Notes: generated from the letters alone by a model not told the origin. DNA of 64,000 nucleotides from Burkholderiales bacterium RIFCSPHIGHO2_12_FULL_63_20 (GCA_001770775.1 MESA01000033.1:204584-268583); one strand, 5' to 3'; positions 29,519-39,252 are shown, counted from the first letter of the stretch. Made by a program: numbers and translations.

Positions 29519-30196
29519 TTACCCTGTTGCCACCGCATTGTGTTTGGCCAAATGCATTAACCCTTCATAGGGCAGCAAATTGGTGCGCACCACCTTGTCG
29601 ATCGGCTCGGCAAAGCCATCTTGCATCCAGCGCGCCGCCAGCAACACGTTCAGGCCAATCATCCCATCTGCCAGCAAGGGCAGGCTGATCCCGTCGAGTT
29701 GCTCGGATGGCAGCAAGCGGGTGAGATGCTGCTTGAGCAAGGCCGAATAGTCACGTGCCGTGGCCCCGCTCATCGCGGCCACCTCGTCACTCACCGCCAG
29801 GGAGTCCACCAGCATGATCCGCCCGCGCCGCGGATCGTCGCGGATGAACACGAGGAACACGCGCATCGCCGGTGCCAGCATCTCCAGCGGATTGGTCGAG
29901 CGCGGCACCTGCTCCATTGCCGCCAGCGTCAAGGCCATCAACTGCTCGCGCAACTCGCTGTAGGACGCCAGGAACAACTGAGGCAGGGTCTTGAACGACT
30001 CGTAAAAGTACCGCTCGGTCAGGTGCGCCGCCACACACACCTCGCGCACCGTGGCGCCATGAAAGCCCTTGGTACCGAACACCTCAATGGCCCCTTCAAT
30101 CAGCTTGGCCCGCCGCAGACGCTGGCGCTCTTCGGGCAACACGCCGCCGTAGCGACGCTTGTTCAAGGGGGGGTGATCGGGCAGGCTGACGTCCAT
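29519..30196 (-). CDS. TetR-family repressor
   Basis: A 225-residue regulator with a TetR helix-turn-helix at about 30-75 (AIEVFGTKGFHGATVREVC ... AHLTERYFYESFK) and a ligand-binding C-terminal domain. It diverges from an HSL-type esterase. The 94-base gap has two opposed, overlapping sigma70-like promoters and one 22-base palindrome across both -10 boxes, the layout of a self-regulating repressor. The ATG at 30196 is preferred because translation further upstream would run through the operator. Ligand unknown, perhaps an ester, lactone or acyl compound. Confidence 0.9.
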   Translation of the reverse strand: MDVSLPDHPPLNKRRYGGVLPEERQRLRRAKLIEGAIEVFGTKGFHGATVREVCVAAHLTERYFYESFKTLPQLFLASYSELREQLMALTLAAMEQVPRSTNPLEMLAPAMRVFLVFIRDDPRRGRIMLVDSLAVSDEVAAMSGATARDYSALLKQHLTRLLPSEQLDGISLPLLADGMIGLNVLLAARWMQDGFAEPIDKVVRTNLLPYEGLMHLAKHNAVATG

Positions 30197-30209
30197 GGGA
30201 AGACCTATA

Positions 30210-30237
30210 TTGACACACCGTATTGTCAGCTTATAGT
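30210..30237 (+). promoter_or_regulatory. Sigma70-like promoter of the esterase unit
   Basis: TTGACA, 16-base spacer, TATAGT, reading right toward the HSL-type esterase gene. The -35 is perfect and the -10 has five of six consensus bases. The -10 lies inside the TetR palindrome. Confidence 0.7.
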
Positions 30238-30244
30238 CTGACAA
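30223..30244. promoter_or_regulatory. Palindromic TetR operator candidate
   Basis: TTGTCAG and CTGACAA form a perfect inverted repeat around an eight-base spacer. It covers the -10 boxes of both the esterase and tetR promoters, so one bound repressor would shut both. Confidence 0.75.
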
Positions 30245-30257
30245 CATTGATTGTCAA
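30230..30257 (-). promoter_or_regulatory. Sigma70-like promoter of the tetR-type gene
   Basis: On the minus strand TTGACA, 16-base spacer, TATAAG. It faces and overlaps the rightward promoter, sharing the palindrome. Confidence 0.68.
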
Positions 30258-30290
30258 ACAATAATCCCTCCACTCAAGGGTCGCCCGCGC

Positions 30291-31205
30291 ATGAGCATCC
30301 AAGCTGTCATCACCAACCTCGTCCTGCGCTACCAGTTCAAACGGGCAGGGCGCGGCCCCTTGAATGTTCACAAGGCGCGGCACATGGTCAGCAAGGTGGC
30401 CCAACGCAACCCGCCGACCCCCAAGGACATCGCCCACACCCCTCTGGCGGGGCGCACCGGCGCCGGCCTGTGCTCGGCCGAATGGCTGAGCGTGGCCAAC
30501 CCGCAGCGCACCGTGCTGTACTTTCACGGCGGCGGCTACTTCTTCTGCGGCCTCGACACGCACCGCCCCACCTGTGCCTATCTGGCGCGCACCGCCCAGG
30601 CGCGCGTGCTCTCGGTCGACTACCGCATGGCGCCCGAACACGTCTTCCCGGCCGCGGTGAACGATGCCGTTGCCTGGTGGAAGGAACTGCTGGACCAGGG
30701 CTTCAACCCGGCCGAAGTGGTGTTCGCGGGTGACTCGGCCGGGGGCGGTCTGGCCCTGGCCTGCATGCTGGCCGCACGCGAGCAAGGCCTGCCCCTGCCC
30801 GCCGCCGCCGTGTTGTTCTCGCCCTGGACCGACCTGTCCTGCTCGGGCGAGACCATGCGCAGCAAGGCCGATGTCGACGTGATGTTCAACCCCGACTCCC
30901 TGCCTCAGGCCGCGGCCCTCTACCTGGCCGGCCAGCCCAGCACCACGCCCCTGGCCTCGCCTTTGTTTGCCGACCTGCACGGGCTGCCCCCGCTGATGAT
31001 CCACGCCAGCGAGCATGAAATCCTGCTGTCCGACTCGACCCGGCTGCACGAACGCGCCCTCGCCCAAGGGGTGCACAGCGAGCTGCACCTCAAGGCCAAG
31101 ATGCCCCACGTCTGGCCGACCATGGTGATGCTGCCCGAGGCCCGCCAGACCTTGAAGCACTGCGGCGACTTCATCGCCAAAATGACCTCGCGACCCCTGG
31201 CATGA
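30291..31205 (+). CDS. HSL-family alpha/beta-hydrolase (esterase/lipase)
   Basis: A 304-residue hydrolase of the hormone-sensitive-lipase family. The oxyanion-hole motif HGGGYFFCG begins at residue 78; the nucleophile elbow is GDSAGGGL (Ser about 149); the acidic residue lies in the HASEHEILL region and the His in KMPHVWP (about 268). Such enzymes cleave short- or medium-chain esters in the cytoplasm; no signal peptide is visible. It is controlled by the facing TetR gene through shared promoter DNA. A second alpha/beta-hydrolase starts seven bases after its stop and is probably cotranscribed. Confidence 0.9.
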   Translation: MSIQAVITNLVLRYQFKRAGRGPLNVHKARHMVSKVAQRNPPTPKDIAHTPLAGRTGAGLCSAEWLSVANPQRTVLYFHGGGYFFCGLDTHRPTCAYLARTAQARVLSVDYRMAPEHVFPAAVNDAVAWWKELLDQGFNPAEVVFAGDSAGGGLALACMLAAREQGLPLPAAAVLFSPWTDLSCSGETMRSKADVDVMFNPDSLPQAAALYLAGQPSTTPLASPLFADLHGLPPLMIHASEHEILLSDSTRLHERALAQGVHSELHLKAKMPHVWPTMVMLPEARQTLKHCGDFIAKMTSRPLA

Positions 31206-31212
31206 TGCGCAC

Positions 31213-32157
31213 ATGAATTGGATCAAACGTCTGTGGTGGTCGGCCATCGTGCTGGCCATCCTGATCGCCGGCGCCATCGCCTGGAGTTGGGAGCCCGACC
31301 GGCAGCTGGGTGAACTGGTCGCCCGCTGGGCCCCCGAACCGTCCCGCTTTGTCGAGCTGGACGGCATGCAGGTGCACCTGCGCGACACCGGCCCCCGCTC
31401 CGACCCCACCCCTGTGCTGATGCTGCACGGCATGTCCTCCAGCCTGCACAGCTTTGAAGGCTGGCAAAGCAGCCTGCAAACCAAGCGCCGGGTCATCAGC
31501 GTCGACCTGCCCGGCTTCGGCCTGACCGGCCCGAGCCCGCAGGGCGACTACCGCATCGATGCCTACACCCGCTTCGTGCTGCGCCTGATGGACACCCTGG
31601 AGGTCAAGCGCGTGGTGCTGGTCGGCAATGCCCTGGGCGGTGAAATTGCCTGGCAAACGGCCATCTTGGCACCCGAGCGCGTGCAGAAGCTTGTCCTGAT
31701 CGATGCCGACGGCTATCAACCCTCGGTGCTGTCCATGCCCATCGGCTTCCAGATCGCCAGCATGCGGGGCATGCGCTGGGTGTCCGAGCGCATCTTGCCG
31801 CGCCCCCTGATGGCGGCCAGCCTGCGCAGCGTGTTCGGTGAGCCCGATCAGGTCACCAAGGAGCGCATCGACCGCTATTTCGAGCTGAACCTGCGCGTAG
31901 GCAATCGTCGCGCCCTGTTCCAGCGCATGGACCAGGCCACCTTCGGCGAGAGCGCCCCGCTCATTCGCCGCATCGCCCAACCCACCCTGGTGCTGTGGGG
32001 CGAGCGCGACCAGATGATCTCGCCGGACCTGGGGGCGCAGTTCTGCCACGACATCCCGCGCTGCAAGCTGGTCACCTTCCCGAAGCTGGGACACTTGCCC
32101 CAGGAAGAAGACCCTGATGGCACGCTGAAGGCCTTGCAAACCTTCCTGGCGTCCTGA
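31213..32157 (+). CDS. Membrane-anchored alpha/beta-hydrolase lacking the nucleophile Ser
   Basis: A 314-residue alpha/beta-hydrolase-fold protein with an N-terminal membrane anchor (about 8-26, LWWSAIVLAILIAGAIAW). The oxyanion region is LHGMSSS, the acid region LWGERDQMIS and the His region KLGHLPQEE. The nucleophile elbow, normally G-x-S-x-G, reads GNALGG, so the serine position is Ala140 (codon GCC). The remaining triad residues are kept. It may be a non-hydrolytic binder or lyase-like enzyme, or an inactive copy. It follows the HSL esterase by seven bases in the TetR-controlled unit. Confidence 0.82.
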   Translation: MNWIKRLWWSAIVLAILIAGAIAWSWEPDRQLGELVARWAPEPSRFVELDGMQVHLRDTGPRSDPTPVLMLHGMSSSLHSFEGWQSSLQTKRRVISVDLPGFGLTGPSPQGDYRIDAYTRFVLRLMDTLEVKRVVLVGNALGGEIAWQTAILAPERVQKLVLIDADGYQPSVLSMPIGFQIASMRGMRWVSERILPRPLMAASLRSVFGEPDQVTKERIDRYFELNLRVGNRRALFQRMDQATFGESAPLIRRIAQPTLVLWGERDQMISPDLGAQFCHDIPRCKLVTFPKLGHLPQEEDPDGTLKALQTFLAS

Positions 32158-32239
32158 ATCGGCGGGCAGAAGCCCGCGCAGGTCAAAAAAGTCAGATCCG
32201 GGGCGAGGCAAGTGGCCATAAAACCGCTACGCTTGCCCC

Positions 32240-33106
32240 ATGTTCAGTTATCGACACGGATTCCACGCGGGCAACCACGCCGATGTGCTCAAGCACATGG
32301 TGTTGGTGCAGGTGCTTGAGCACCTGCTGCAAAAAGACAAACCCTTCTGGGTGATCGACACCCACGCTGGTGGTGGGCTCTACGACCTCACCAGCGGCTA
32401 TGCCACCAAGAGCGGTGAATCCGCCTCCGGCATCGCCAACCTGTGGCCCATGCGCCGCGACAAGTCCATCCCCGAAGCCGTGCGCAGCCTGCTCAAGCAG
32501 GTCGCCTTGCTCAACGATGGTGACGAGCTCAAGTGGTACCCCGGCTCGCCGCAGCTGGCCGCGCAAATGCTGCGCGAAGGCGATCACCTGCGCCTGTTCG
32601 AGCTCCACCCCACCGAGATCAAGCTGCTCGAGTCGCACTTTGCCGGCGTCAAGCGCGGCGTGAGCATCCAGGGCGCCGATGGTTTCGCCAGCCTCAAAGG
32701 CTGCTTGCCGCCCCCGCCGCGTCGCGGTCTGGTCCACATCGACCCGCCCTACGAGAACAAGGACGACTACCGCCGCGTCCTGCAAACCCTCAAGGACGCC
32801 ATCCCCAAGTTCAACTCGGGCACCTACGCCATTTGGTACCCCGAAGTCGCGCGCCGTGAGGCCATCCAATTCCCGGCACAGCTCAAGCGCATGGCGGCCG
32901 AGTTGCCAAAGGTGGATTGGCTGCACGCCACCCTGCGCGTCAAGGGCGCCGAGCGCGACGGCGTTGGCTTGTTCGGCAGCGGCATGTTCATCATCAACCC
33001 GCCCTACACCCTGTACGACAAGCTGGCCGTGGCGCTGCCCTGGCTGGTCGAGACCATCGGGCAGGACGATCACGCCGCCTACACGCTCGAAGCCCAGCAA
33101 AGCTGA
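32240..33106 (+). CDS. rlmJ: 23S rRNA (adenine-2030-N6)-methyltransferase
   Basis: SAM-dependent methyltransferase modifying A2030 of 23S rRNA. The 288-residue product starts with the family's MFSYRHGFHAGNHADVLKH; the SAM-binding segment is VIDTHAGGGLYDL and the catalytic motif IDPPYENKDDY (DPPY near 169). Size matches E. coli RlmJ (280). A GC hairpin without a T-run lies between it and the previous gene, so partial read-through from upstream is possible. It converges with the pirin gene. Confidence 0.95.
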   Translation: MFSYRHGFHAGNHADVLKHMVLVQVLEHLLQKDKPFWVIDTHAGGGLYDLTSGYATKSGESASGIANLWPMRRDKSIPEAVRSLLKQVALLNDGDELKWYPGSPQLAAQMLREGDHLRLFELHPTEIKLLESHFAGVKRGVSIQGADGFASLKGCLPPPPRRGLVHIDPPYENKDDYRRVLQTLKDAIPKFNSGTYAIWYPEVARREAIQFPAQLKRMAAELPKVDWLHATLRVKGAERDGVGLFGSGMFIINPPYTLYDKLAVALPWLVETIGQDDHAAYTLEAQQS

Positions 33107-33141
33107 GCCTATCGAGGTTCCGTGCGGCCCTGCGCCAGGGT

Positions 33142-33843
33142 TCAGGCACCGAGGTCGAAGACCAGCACTTCGGCTTGGTGCCCCTGGCTGAGGGTGAGCT
33201 GGCTTTCGCCCTCCAGCTTGAGGGCGTCGCCGGCCTTCAGCACCTGGCCGTTGACGGTCAGCTCGCCCCGCGCCAGATGCACATAGGTCTTGCGCGTGGC
33301 ATCCAGCGGCATCTCCAGCTGCTCGGTCCCGTCAAACAAACCCGCTCGCAGCGTCGCATCGGCGTGGACCGTCACCGAGCCATCGCGACCATCCGGTGAG
33401 GCCACCACCCGCAGACGCCCGCGTTTGTCTGCCTCGGCAAAGCCCTTTTGCTCGTAGCCCGGGCGCAAGCCCCGCTCCGCAGGCTGGATCCAGATCTGCA
33501 GCATGTGCGTGCTGTCGTACAGCGCCTGGTTGAACTCGCTGTGCAAGATGCCCGTGCCGGCCGACATGCGCTGCACCTCACCCGGCACGATGCGGGCGTC
33601 ATTGCCCTGGTTGTCCTTGTGCCAGATGGCGCCCTGCAGCACATAGGTCACGATCTCCATGTCGCGGTGGCCGTGCATGCCAAAGCCGCGCCCCGGCGCG
33701 ATCATGTCGTCGTTGATCACGCGCAGCGGCCCGAAGCCCATGTGGGCCGGATCGTGGTACTCGGCAAACGAAAAGCTGTGGAAGCTCTGCAGCCAGCCGT
33801 GGTCGGCATAGCCGCGTTCTTCAGATCGACGCAAGGTCAGCAT
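33142..33843 (-). CDS. Pirin-family protein (YhhW-like)
   Basis: A 233-residue bicupin of the pirin family. The N-terminal cupin begins MLTLRRSEERGYADHGWLQS and has metal-ligand histidines in MHGHRDMEIVTYVL and a Glu in the HSEFN stretch. E. coli YhhW shows quercetin 2,3-dioxygenase activity in vitro; the in vivo role is unsettled. It diverges from the LysR-family gene at 33955, so that regulator may control it (inference). Confidence 0.9.
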   Translation of the reverse strand: MLTLRRSEERGYADHGWLQSFHSFSFAEYHDPAHMGFGPLRVINDDMIAPGRGFGMHGHRDMEIVTYVLQGAIWHKDNQGNDARIVPGEVQRMSAGTGILHSEFNQALYDSTHMLQIWIQPAERGLRPGYEQKGFAEADKRGRLRVVASPDGRDGSVTVHADATLRAGLFDGTEQLEMPLDATRKTYVHLARGELTVNGQVLKAGDALKLEGESQLTLSQGHQAEVLVFDLGA

Positions 33844-33930
33844 GGCATGGCTCCTTCAAGGTGTGTGCATCCGTGTGTCTCACTGTAGAAGCCCGCGGGC
33901 GTTTCGCGGCTGCGCCCGACTGATGGCATC

Positions 33931-33947
33931 ATTCAAACAAATTGAAT
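33931..33947. promoter_or_regulatory. LysR-type operator candidate
   Basis: ATTCAA and TTGAAT in a perfect inverted repeat around five bases, containing the T-N11-A core typical of LysR-family sites. It ends seven bases before the LysR ATG, in the divergent gap with the pirin gene. Confidence 0.6.
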
Positions 33948-33954
33948 CAAAACC

Positions 33955-34899
33955 ATGAGCGACCGCCGCCACGCCCTCACCCCCGACGCGCTCCAGATGA
34001 TGGACACCATCGCCCGCACCGGCAGCTTCGCCGCGGCAGCCCGCGAACTGGGCAAGGTGCCCTCGGCACTGACCTACAGCGTGCGCCAGCTCGAAGACGC
34101 GCTCGACGTGCTGCTGTTCGACCGGCGCAGCCGCCAGGCCAGCCTCACCGCCGCGGGCGAAGAACTGCTGCGCGAAGGCCGATTGCTGCTGCAACAGATG
34201 GACGCCGTGGCCAACCGGGTCAAGCGCGTGGCCTCAGGCTGGGAGGCCGAGCTCACCATCGCGGTCGACAAGGTCATCGCGCCCCATGCCATCTTCGATC
34301 TGATCGAAGGCTTTTACGCCCTCAAGCCCCCCACCCGCGTGCGCATGCTCAGCGAGGTCATGAACGGCACCTGGGAGGCCCTGGCCTCCGGCGCCGCCGA
34401 CCTGGCCATTGGCATCCCGGGCGACCGCATCACCAGCCCCGGCGTGCGGCTGGAGGTCATCGGCGATGTGCCCTTCGTGCTGGCCGTGGCCCCGCACCAT
34501 CCGCTGGCCCAGGCCGAAGAGCCGCTGAGCACCGCCACCCTGGCCCAGCACCGCATCGTGGCCGTGGCCGACACCGCCCGGGGCATCGAGCCCATGACCA
34601 TCGGCATCCTGCCCGGTCAGGACGTGCTCACCCTGCCCTCCATGTCATCCAAGCTCGAGGCGCAGATGCGCGGCCTGGGCTGCGGCTTCCTGCCCGAGCC
34701 CATGGTGCGCCCTTATCTGGCCAGCGGCCAACTGGTCAGCAAGGCCGTGGGCGGCCCGCCGCGCGTCAGCCGCATCCACTACGCCTGGCGCCAGGGCGAC
34801 ACGCCTCCCGGCATGGCCCTGACCTGGTGGCTGCACCAGCTCAGCAGCCCCACCACCCGCCAGGCCCTGATGGACCTGCACGGAGGCCTGCTGCTGTGA
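33955..34899 (+). CDS. LysR-family transcriptional regulator
   Basis: A 314-residue regulator. Its winged HTH lies at residues 9-67 ([22 protein letters not shown], cited as [13 protein letters not shown]; then [15 protein letters not shown]), followed by a substrate-binding domain. It diverges from the pirin gene, with a LysR-like inverted repeat just before its ATG. Its stop overlaps the GTG of gluQRS by four bases. This is an odd pairing of a regulator with a tRNA-modifying enzyme and may be positional only. Confidence 0.92.
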   Translation: MSDRRHALTPDALQMMDTIARTGSFAAAARELGKVPSALTYSVRQLEDALDVLLFDRRSRQASLTAAGEELLREGRLLLQQMDAVANRVKRVASGWEAELTIAVDKVIAPHAIFDLIEGFYALKPPTRVRMLSEVMNGTWEALASGAADLAIGIPGDRITSPGVRLEVIGDVPFVLAVAPHHPLAQAEEPLSTATLAQHRIVAVADTARGIEPMTIGILPGQDVLTLPSMSSKLEAQMRGLGCGFLPEPMVRPYLASGQLVSKAVGGPPRVSRIHYAWRQGDTPPGMALTWWLHQLSSPTTRQALMDLHGGLLL

Positions 34900-35822
34900 G
34901 CCGTGGCGACGATCGCTCCTACATCGGCCGCTTTGCCCCCTCGCCCACCGGCCCCCTGCACGCCGGCTCGCTGGTCGCCGCGCTGGCCAGTTGGCTCGAT
35001 GCCCGTGCGCACGCGGGCCAATGGCTGGTGCGCATCGAAGACGTGGACACCCCGCGCTGCGTGCCCGGCGCCGACCAGCTCATCCTCATGCAACTGGCCG
35101 CCTGCGGCCTGCACCCGGATGCGCCCCCGGTGTACCAGAGCCAGCGCGGCGCGCTCTACCAGGCGGCGCTGGACCGTCTCGTGGCCGCCGGCCATGCCTA
35201 CCCCTGCGGCTGCACCCGCGCCGACATCGCGCAAGCCAACGCCGCGCTGGGCCTGAGCAAACCGCGCCACGGTGACCTTGTCTACCCCGGCACCTGCCGC
35301 CCCGACCACGGTGGTCTGAAAGGCAAGCCCGCCCGCGCTTGGCGCCTGCAAGTGCCCGCGCGCGCGGACACGCCCGACGGCCGGTGGCACTGGCACGACC
35401 GCCGCCTGGGCCCGCAAACTCAGAACCTGGCCGAAGCCGTGGGCGATTTCGTCATCCGCCGCGCCGATGGCCTGTGGGCCTACCAGCTCGCCGTCGTGGT
35501 GGACGATGGCGAGCAAGGTGTCACCGACATCGTGCGCGGCGAAGACCTCACCGACAACACCCCACGCCAGCTCTGGCTGCAACAGTGCCTGGGCTTGCCC
35601 GCACCGCGCTACCTGCACACGCCGCTGGTGTGCGGCGCCAATGGCGAAAAACTCTCCAAACAGAACGGCGCCGAGGCACTCTCCCTCGACGACCCGCTGG
35701 CGACCCTGCAACAAGCAGGCCGCGCGCTGGGCCTGTCCGCCGAAGGATGCACTGTCAGCGACTGGCTGGCCGCCGCTGTCACGGCCTGGCAGGCCCAACT
35801 GGCGCGCTGGCCCTTGCGCTGA
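34896..35822 (+). CDS. gluQRS: Glutamyl-Q tRNA(Asp) synthetase
   Basis: Truncated GluRS paralogue that attaches glutamate to queuosine 34 of tRNA-Asp. The 308-residue product has [16 protein letters not shown] with the HIGH-like LHAG, zinc ligands in YPCGCTR and YPGTC, and the KMSKS-like KLSKQ. It has no anticodon-binding domain, as expected. The GTG start at 34896 is supported by GGAGG nine bases upstream and a four-base overlap with the LysR stop. A later start would cut the first beta strand. Confidence 0.94.
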   Translation: MSRGDDRSYIGRFAPSPTGPLHAGSLVAALASWLDARAHAGQWLVRIEDVDTPRCVPGADQLILMQLAACGLHPDAPPVYQSQRGALYQAALDRLVAAGHAYPCGCTRADIAQANAALGLSKPRHGDLVYPGTCRPDHGGLKGKPARAWRLQVPARADTPDGRWHWHDRRLGPQTQNLAEAVGDFVIRRADGLWAYQLAVVVDDGEQGVTDIVRGEDLTDNTPRQLWLQQCLGLPAPRYLHTPLVCGANGEKLSKQNGAEALSLDDPLATLQQAGRALGLSAEGCTVSDWLAAAVTAWQAQLARWPLR

Positions 35823-35879
35823 ACCATCCACGGCGCGCCTGCAGCCTTCACGCCCAGCGGTCACGCCACTCGGCGCCAC

Positions 35880-36269
35880 TCACCCGCGATCGACCACCAC
35901 GAAGTGCTTGCGCACCGGCTCGATCACCTCGAACGCACCTTCAAATCCGGCCGGGATCACCGCACCCTGCCCGGCACGCACGTCCACCCAGCCGCCGGCC
36001 GCATCGTGCAGACGCACATGGCCGCTCAACACGAAGAAATACTCTTCCTTGGCGGCCGGAAACACGATGCGCCAGCGCCCCACCTCGCATTCCCAGATGC
36101 CTGCACTCGTCTGCCCATCGGCCGACTCGTACAGCGTCCAGGTCTCTCGACGCGGATTGCCCTGCTCCAGCCGCTCCGGCTTGGGGCGATCAATGATCCC
36201 GCCCTGCGTGGGCGCATCGAAACGCACAATGGCCGGGATCGGGTTCGGGGTGCGCAGCGCGTCACTCAT
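35880..36269 (-). CDS. Cupin-domain protein (DUF861-like)
   Basis: A 129-residue single cupin: a central beta barrel with [26 protein letters not shown] and [16 protein letters not shown]. This matches the (S)-ureidoglycine aminohydrolase-like cupin_3 group, whose short bacterial members are mostly uncharacterised. No purine or ureide genes are nearby. Its start overlaps the orn stop by four bases, so it is cotranscribed with oligoribonuclease. Confidence 0.82.
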   Translation of the reverse strand: MSDALRTPNPIPAIVRFDAPTQGGIIDRPKPERLEQGNPRRETWTLYESADGQTSAGIWECEVGRWRIVFPAAKEEYFFVLSGHVRLHDAAGGWVDVRAGQGAVIPAGFEGAFEVIEPVRKHFVVVDRG

Positions 36270-36907
36270 GCGACGTCTCCAGCGCCCTCCGCGGGCTCGG
36301 TCACCGGCGCCACATCGATCAGAAAATGCGTGCGGTAGTACGCCATCTCATCGATCGACTCGTGGATGTCGGCCAGCGCCGTGTGCTTTTGCGCCTTCTT
36401 GAAGCCGCTCACCAGCTCCGGACGCCAGCGACGCGCCAGCTCCTTGAGCGTGCTGACATCCAGGTTGCGATAGTGGAAAAACGCCTCCAGCTTGGGCATG
36501 TAGTTCGCCAGAAAGCGCCGATCCTGGCAGATCGAATTGCCACACATCGGCGATTTGTTGGTGGGCACATACTTCTTCAAGAAGGCGATCACCACATGCT
36601 CGGCCTCGGCTTCGGTCACCGTCGAGGCCTTGACGCGCTCGATCAGCCCGCTCTTGCCGTGCGTGCCCTTGTTCCACTTGTCCATGCCATTGAGCACCTC
36701 GTCGGACTGGTGAATCGCCAGCACCGGGCCCTCGACGCGCACCGTCAACTGCGGATCCGTCACAACCACCGCGATCTCGATGATGCGGTCGCTCTGGGTC
36801 TTCAGCCCGGTCATTTCCAAGTCGAGCCAGATCAGGTTCAGATCGCTCTTGGCCAGGGTCGCGGGGGCATCCGCAGGCGCGGGCGTGTCGGGGGTCACTT
36901 CACTCAT
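36266..36907 (-). CDS. orn: Oligoribonuclease
   Basis: DEDDh 3'-5' exonuclease that degrades 2-5-mer RNAs, including pGpG from c-di-GMP breakdown. The 213-residue protein has [23 protein letters not shown] and the closing [11 protein letters not shown]. About 20 Pro/Ala/Thr-rich residues precede the catalytic core. Starts at 36907 and 36913 (two codons earlier) are both possible; neither has a clear Shine-Dalgarno. It diverges from the M48 protease across a 123-base gap and is followed by the cupin gene. Together with the GGDEF-EAL protein it would complete c-di-GMP breakdown. Confidence 0.95.
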   Translation of the reverse strand: MSEVTPDTPAPADAPATLAKSDLNLIWLDLEMTGLKTQSDRIIEIAVVVTDPQLTVRVEGPVLAIHQSDEVLNGMDKWNKGTHGKSGLIERVKASTVTEAEAEHVVIAFLKKYVPTNKSPMCGNSICQDRRFLANYMPKLEAFFHYRNLDVSTLKELARRWRPELVSGFKKAQKHTALADIHESIDEMAYYRTHFLIDVAPVTEPAEGAGDVA

Positions 36908-37030
36908 GGGCATCACACCATCAAATCGGCCGACAAGGCGGCAGGTCCACTTTCCAGCACAGGCACCCGAGCACAGGGATTTGCACGCCAGACGAGCCAG
37001 CGATTGTGCGGGCAAACGTACACTCCCGTC

Positions 37031-38293
37031 ATGCCCTCCAGCTTCCTGACCTTGCTTTTCGCGGTGTTCATCATCGCCTCCCTGCTCACCAAGCTCTGGC
37101 TTGACACCCGGCAGGCGCGCCACGTGGCCCGCCACCGCGACACCGTGCCCGCCGCGTTTGCGCCGCACGTGCCGGCCCTCAGCCACCAGCGCGCCGCCAA
37201 TTACACCCTCGACAAGCTGCGTTTCGGTCTGTTCAGCACCGCCCTGAGCACCGCCGTGCTCGTCGGCTGGACCCTGCTGGGCGGCCTGAACGCCCTCAAC
37301 ATCGCAGTGCGCGACGCCGTGCTACCCGCCTGGGGTGCCCTGCCCTACCAACTCGTCCTGCTGGGTGCTTTCACCCTGATCGGCGCCCTGATCGAGTTGC
37401 CGCTGGAAGCCTGGCACACCTTCCGCCTCGAACAAAAGCACGGCTTCAACCGCATGACCTGGGGCATGTGGTTGGGCGACCAGGCCAAGCAACTGCTGCT
37501 GGGCCTGCTGCTCGGTGGCCCCATCGCCGCCCTGATCCTGTGGCTGATGGGCGCGGCGGGTGCGCAATGGTGGCTGTGGGCCTGGGGCGCCTGGGTGGCA
37601 TTCAGCCTGCTGCTGATGGTCATCTTCCCCATCTTCATCGCCCCGCTGTTCAACAAGTTCGAGCCCTTGAAGGACCAGGGTCTCATCAACCGCGTCAACG
37701 CCCTGATGGCCCGCTGTGGCTTCACCGCCAAGGGCTTTTTCGTCATGGATGGCAGCCGCCGCTCGGCCCACGCCAACGCCTATTTCACCGGCCTGGGCGC
37801 CGCCAAGCGCGTGGTCTTCTACGACACCCTGCTGAGCAAACTCACACACGGCGAAGTCGAGGCCGTGCTCGCCCACGAACTGGGCCACTTCAAACACCGC
37901 CACGTGCTCAAGCGCATGGTCATGATGTTCGCGCTGAGCCTGGCCGGTTTCGCCCTGCTCGGCTGGCTGTCGCAACAGGTGGGCTTCTACACTGGCCTGG
38001 GCGTGCGCCCCAACCTGAACGCCACCAACGACGCCCTGGCCCTGCTGCTCTTCATGCTGGCCTTGCCGCCCTTTGCCTTCTTCATCTCCCCGCTGTTCGC
38101 CTACTTCTCCCGCAAAGACGAGTACGAGGCCGACGCCTATGCTTGCGCACACACCAGCGGCAGCGACCTCGCCAGCGCCCTGATCAAGCTGTACAAAGAC
38201 AACTCGTCCACCCTCACGCCTGACCCCATGTACGTTCGCTTCCACTACTCCCACCCGCCCGCCTCCGAGCGCCTGGCGGCCATGCAGGCATGA
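37031..38293 (+). CDS. M48-family membrane metallopeptidase (Ste24-like)
   Basis: Zinc peptidase of 420 residues with about seven membrane segments. The catalytic HELGH lies near 281, with the third ligand Glu in EYEADAYA. The N-terminal extension of several membrane helices before the peptidase domain fits CAAX-protease/Ste24-like M48A members better than HtpX. The likely role is quality control of membrane proteins. It overlaps rsgA by four bases (ATGA), a neighbourhood often kept in Burkholderiales. Confidence 0.9.
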   Translation: MPSSFLTLLFAVFIIASLLTKLWLDTRQARHVARHRDTVPAAFAPHVPALSHQRAANYTLDKLRFGLFSTALSTAVLVGWTLLGGLNALNIAVRDAVLPAWGALPYQLVLLGAFTLIGALIELPLEAWHTFRLEQKHGFNRMTWGMWLGDQAKQLLLGLLLGGPIAALILWLMGAAGAQWWLWAWGAWVAFSLLLMVIFPIFIAPLFNKFEPLKDQGLINRVNALMARCGFTAKGFFVMDGSRRSAHANAYFTGLGAAKRVVFYDTLLSKLTHGEVEAVLAHELGHFKHRHVLKRMVMMFALSLAGFALLGWLSQQVGFYTGLGVRPNLNATNDALALLLFMLALPPFAFFISPLFAYFSRKDEYEADAYACAHTSGSDLASALIKLYKDNSSTLTPDPMYVRFHYSHPPASERLAAMQA

Positions 38294-39252
38294 AGCGCCA
38301 CGGTCACAACGCGCCCCTGCGCAAGGCTAAGGGCAAAGACGCCGACACCAGCCAGTGCCAGCGCGGCCTGGTCGTTTCCACCCACGGCCGCCACGTCATC
38401 GTCGAAGACGAACAAGGCCAGCGTCTGATCTGCCACCCTCGTGGCAAGAAAAGCGAAGCCGTGGTGGGCGACCGGGTGCTGTGGCAACCCACGCTGGAAG
38501 GCAGCGGCGAGGGCCTGATCGTGCAGGTCGAAGAGCGCCGCAACCTGCTCTACCGCCAGGACGAATGGCGCAGCAAGTCCTTTGCCGCCAACCTCGACCA
38601 GATGCTGGTGTGGATCGCCGTCGAGCCCGTGTTCAGCGAGGCTCAGCTCACGCGCGCCCTGCTCGCGGCCCGCTACGCCGACATCCCCGTCACCATCGTG
38701 CTCAACAAAGTTGACCTGCCGGGGGCCGAGACGGCCCGCCAGCGTCTGGCGCCGTACGTGGCCATGGGCTACCCCGTGGTCGAGATGTCCCTCAAGGTCG
38801 ACACCGATGCCGCCAAGGCCCAGGTCATGCCGCTGCTGCAAGGCAAGGCCAGCTTGGTGCTGGGGCCGTCGGGCGCCGGCAAGAGCACCTTGATCAACAC
38901 CCTGCTGCCCAACGCCCGCGCCGAAGTGGGCGAAATCTCGCAGGCGCTCAACTCAGGCCGGCACACCACCACCACCAGCCTCTGGTACTGGCTGGACGAC
39001 AGCCACGAGAGCGCCGTGATCGACTCGCCGGGCTTCCAGGAATTCGGGCTGCACCACATCGCCCCCACCGAGCTGGCCAAGTGGATGCCCGACATTGCCG
39101 CCCACATCGGCGACTGCCGCTTCTACAACTGCACCCACCGGCAAGAACCCGGCTGTGCGGTGCAGGCCGCCGCGGAACGCGGCGAGATCAGCGCCATGCG
39201 CCTGAGCCTGTACACCGGCCTGTTTGACGAACTCAGCGAACAACGCTGGTGA
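38290..39252 (+). CDS. rsgA: Ribosome small-subunit GTPase RsgA
   Basis: Circularly permuted GTPase (motif order G4-G1-G3) that helps finish 30S subunit maturation. In 320 residues: an N-terminal OB fold, NKVD (about 138), GPSGAGKST (about 196), DSPGF, and the zinc-binding CRFYNCTH...EPGC (about 277-290). The start couples to the M48 gene by a four-base overlap. Confidence 0.96.
   Translation: MKRHGHNAPLRKAKGKDADTSQCQRGLVVSTHGRHVIVEDEQGQRLICHPRGKKSEAVVGDRVLWQPTLEGSGEGLIVQVEERRNLLYRQDEWRSKSFAANLDQMLVWIAVEPVFSEAQLTRALLAARYADIPVTIVLNKVDLPGAETARQRLAPYVAMGYPVVEMSLKVDTDAAKAQVMPLLQGKASLVLGPSGAGKSTLINTLLPNARAEVGEISQALNSGRHTTTTSLWYWLDDSHESAVIDSPGFQEFGLHHIAPTELAKWMPDIAAHIGDCRFYNCTHRQEPGCAVQAAAERGEISAMRLSLYTGLFDELSEQRW

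Noticed and set aside
32162-32177. GCGGGC-AGAA-GCCCGC hairpin as terminator after the alpha/beta-hydrolase
   Set aside because: No T-run follows on the + strand, so it is not a convincing Rho-independent terminator.
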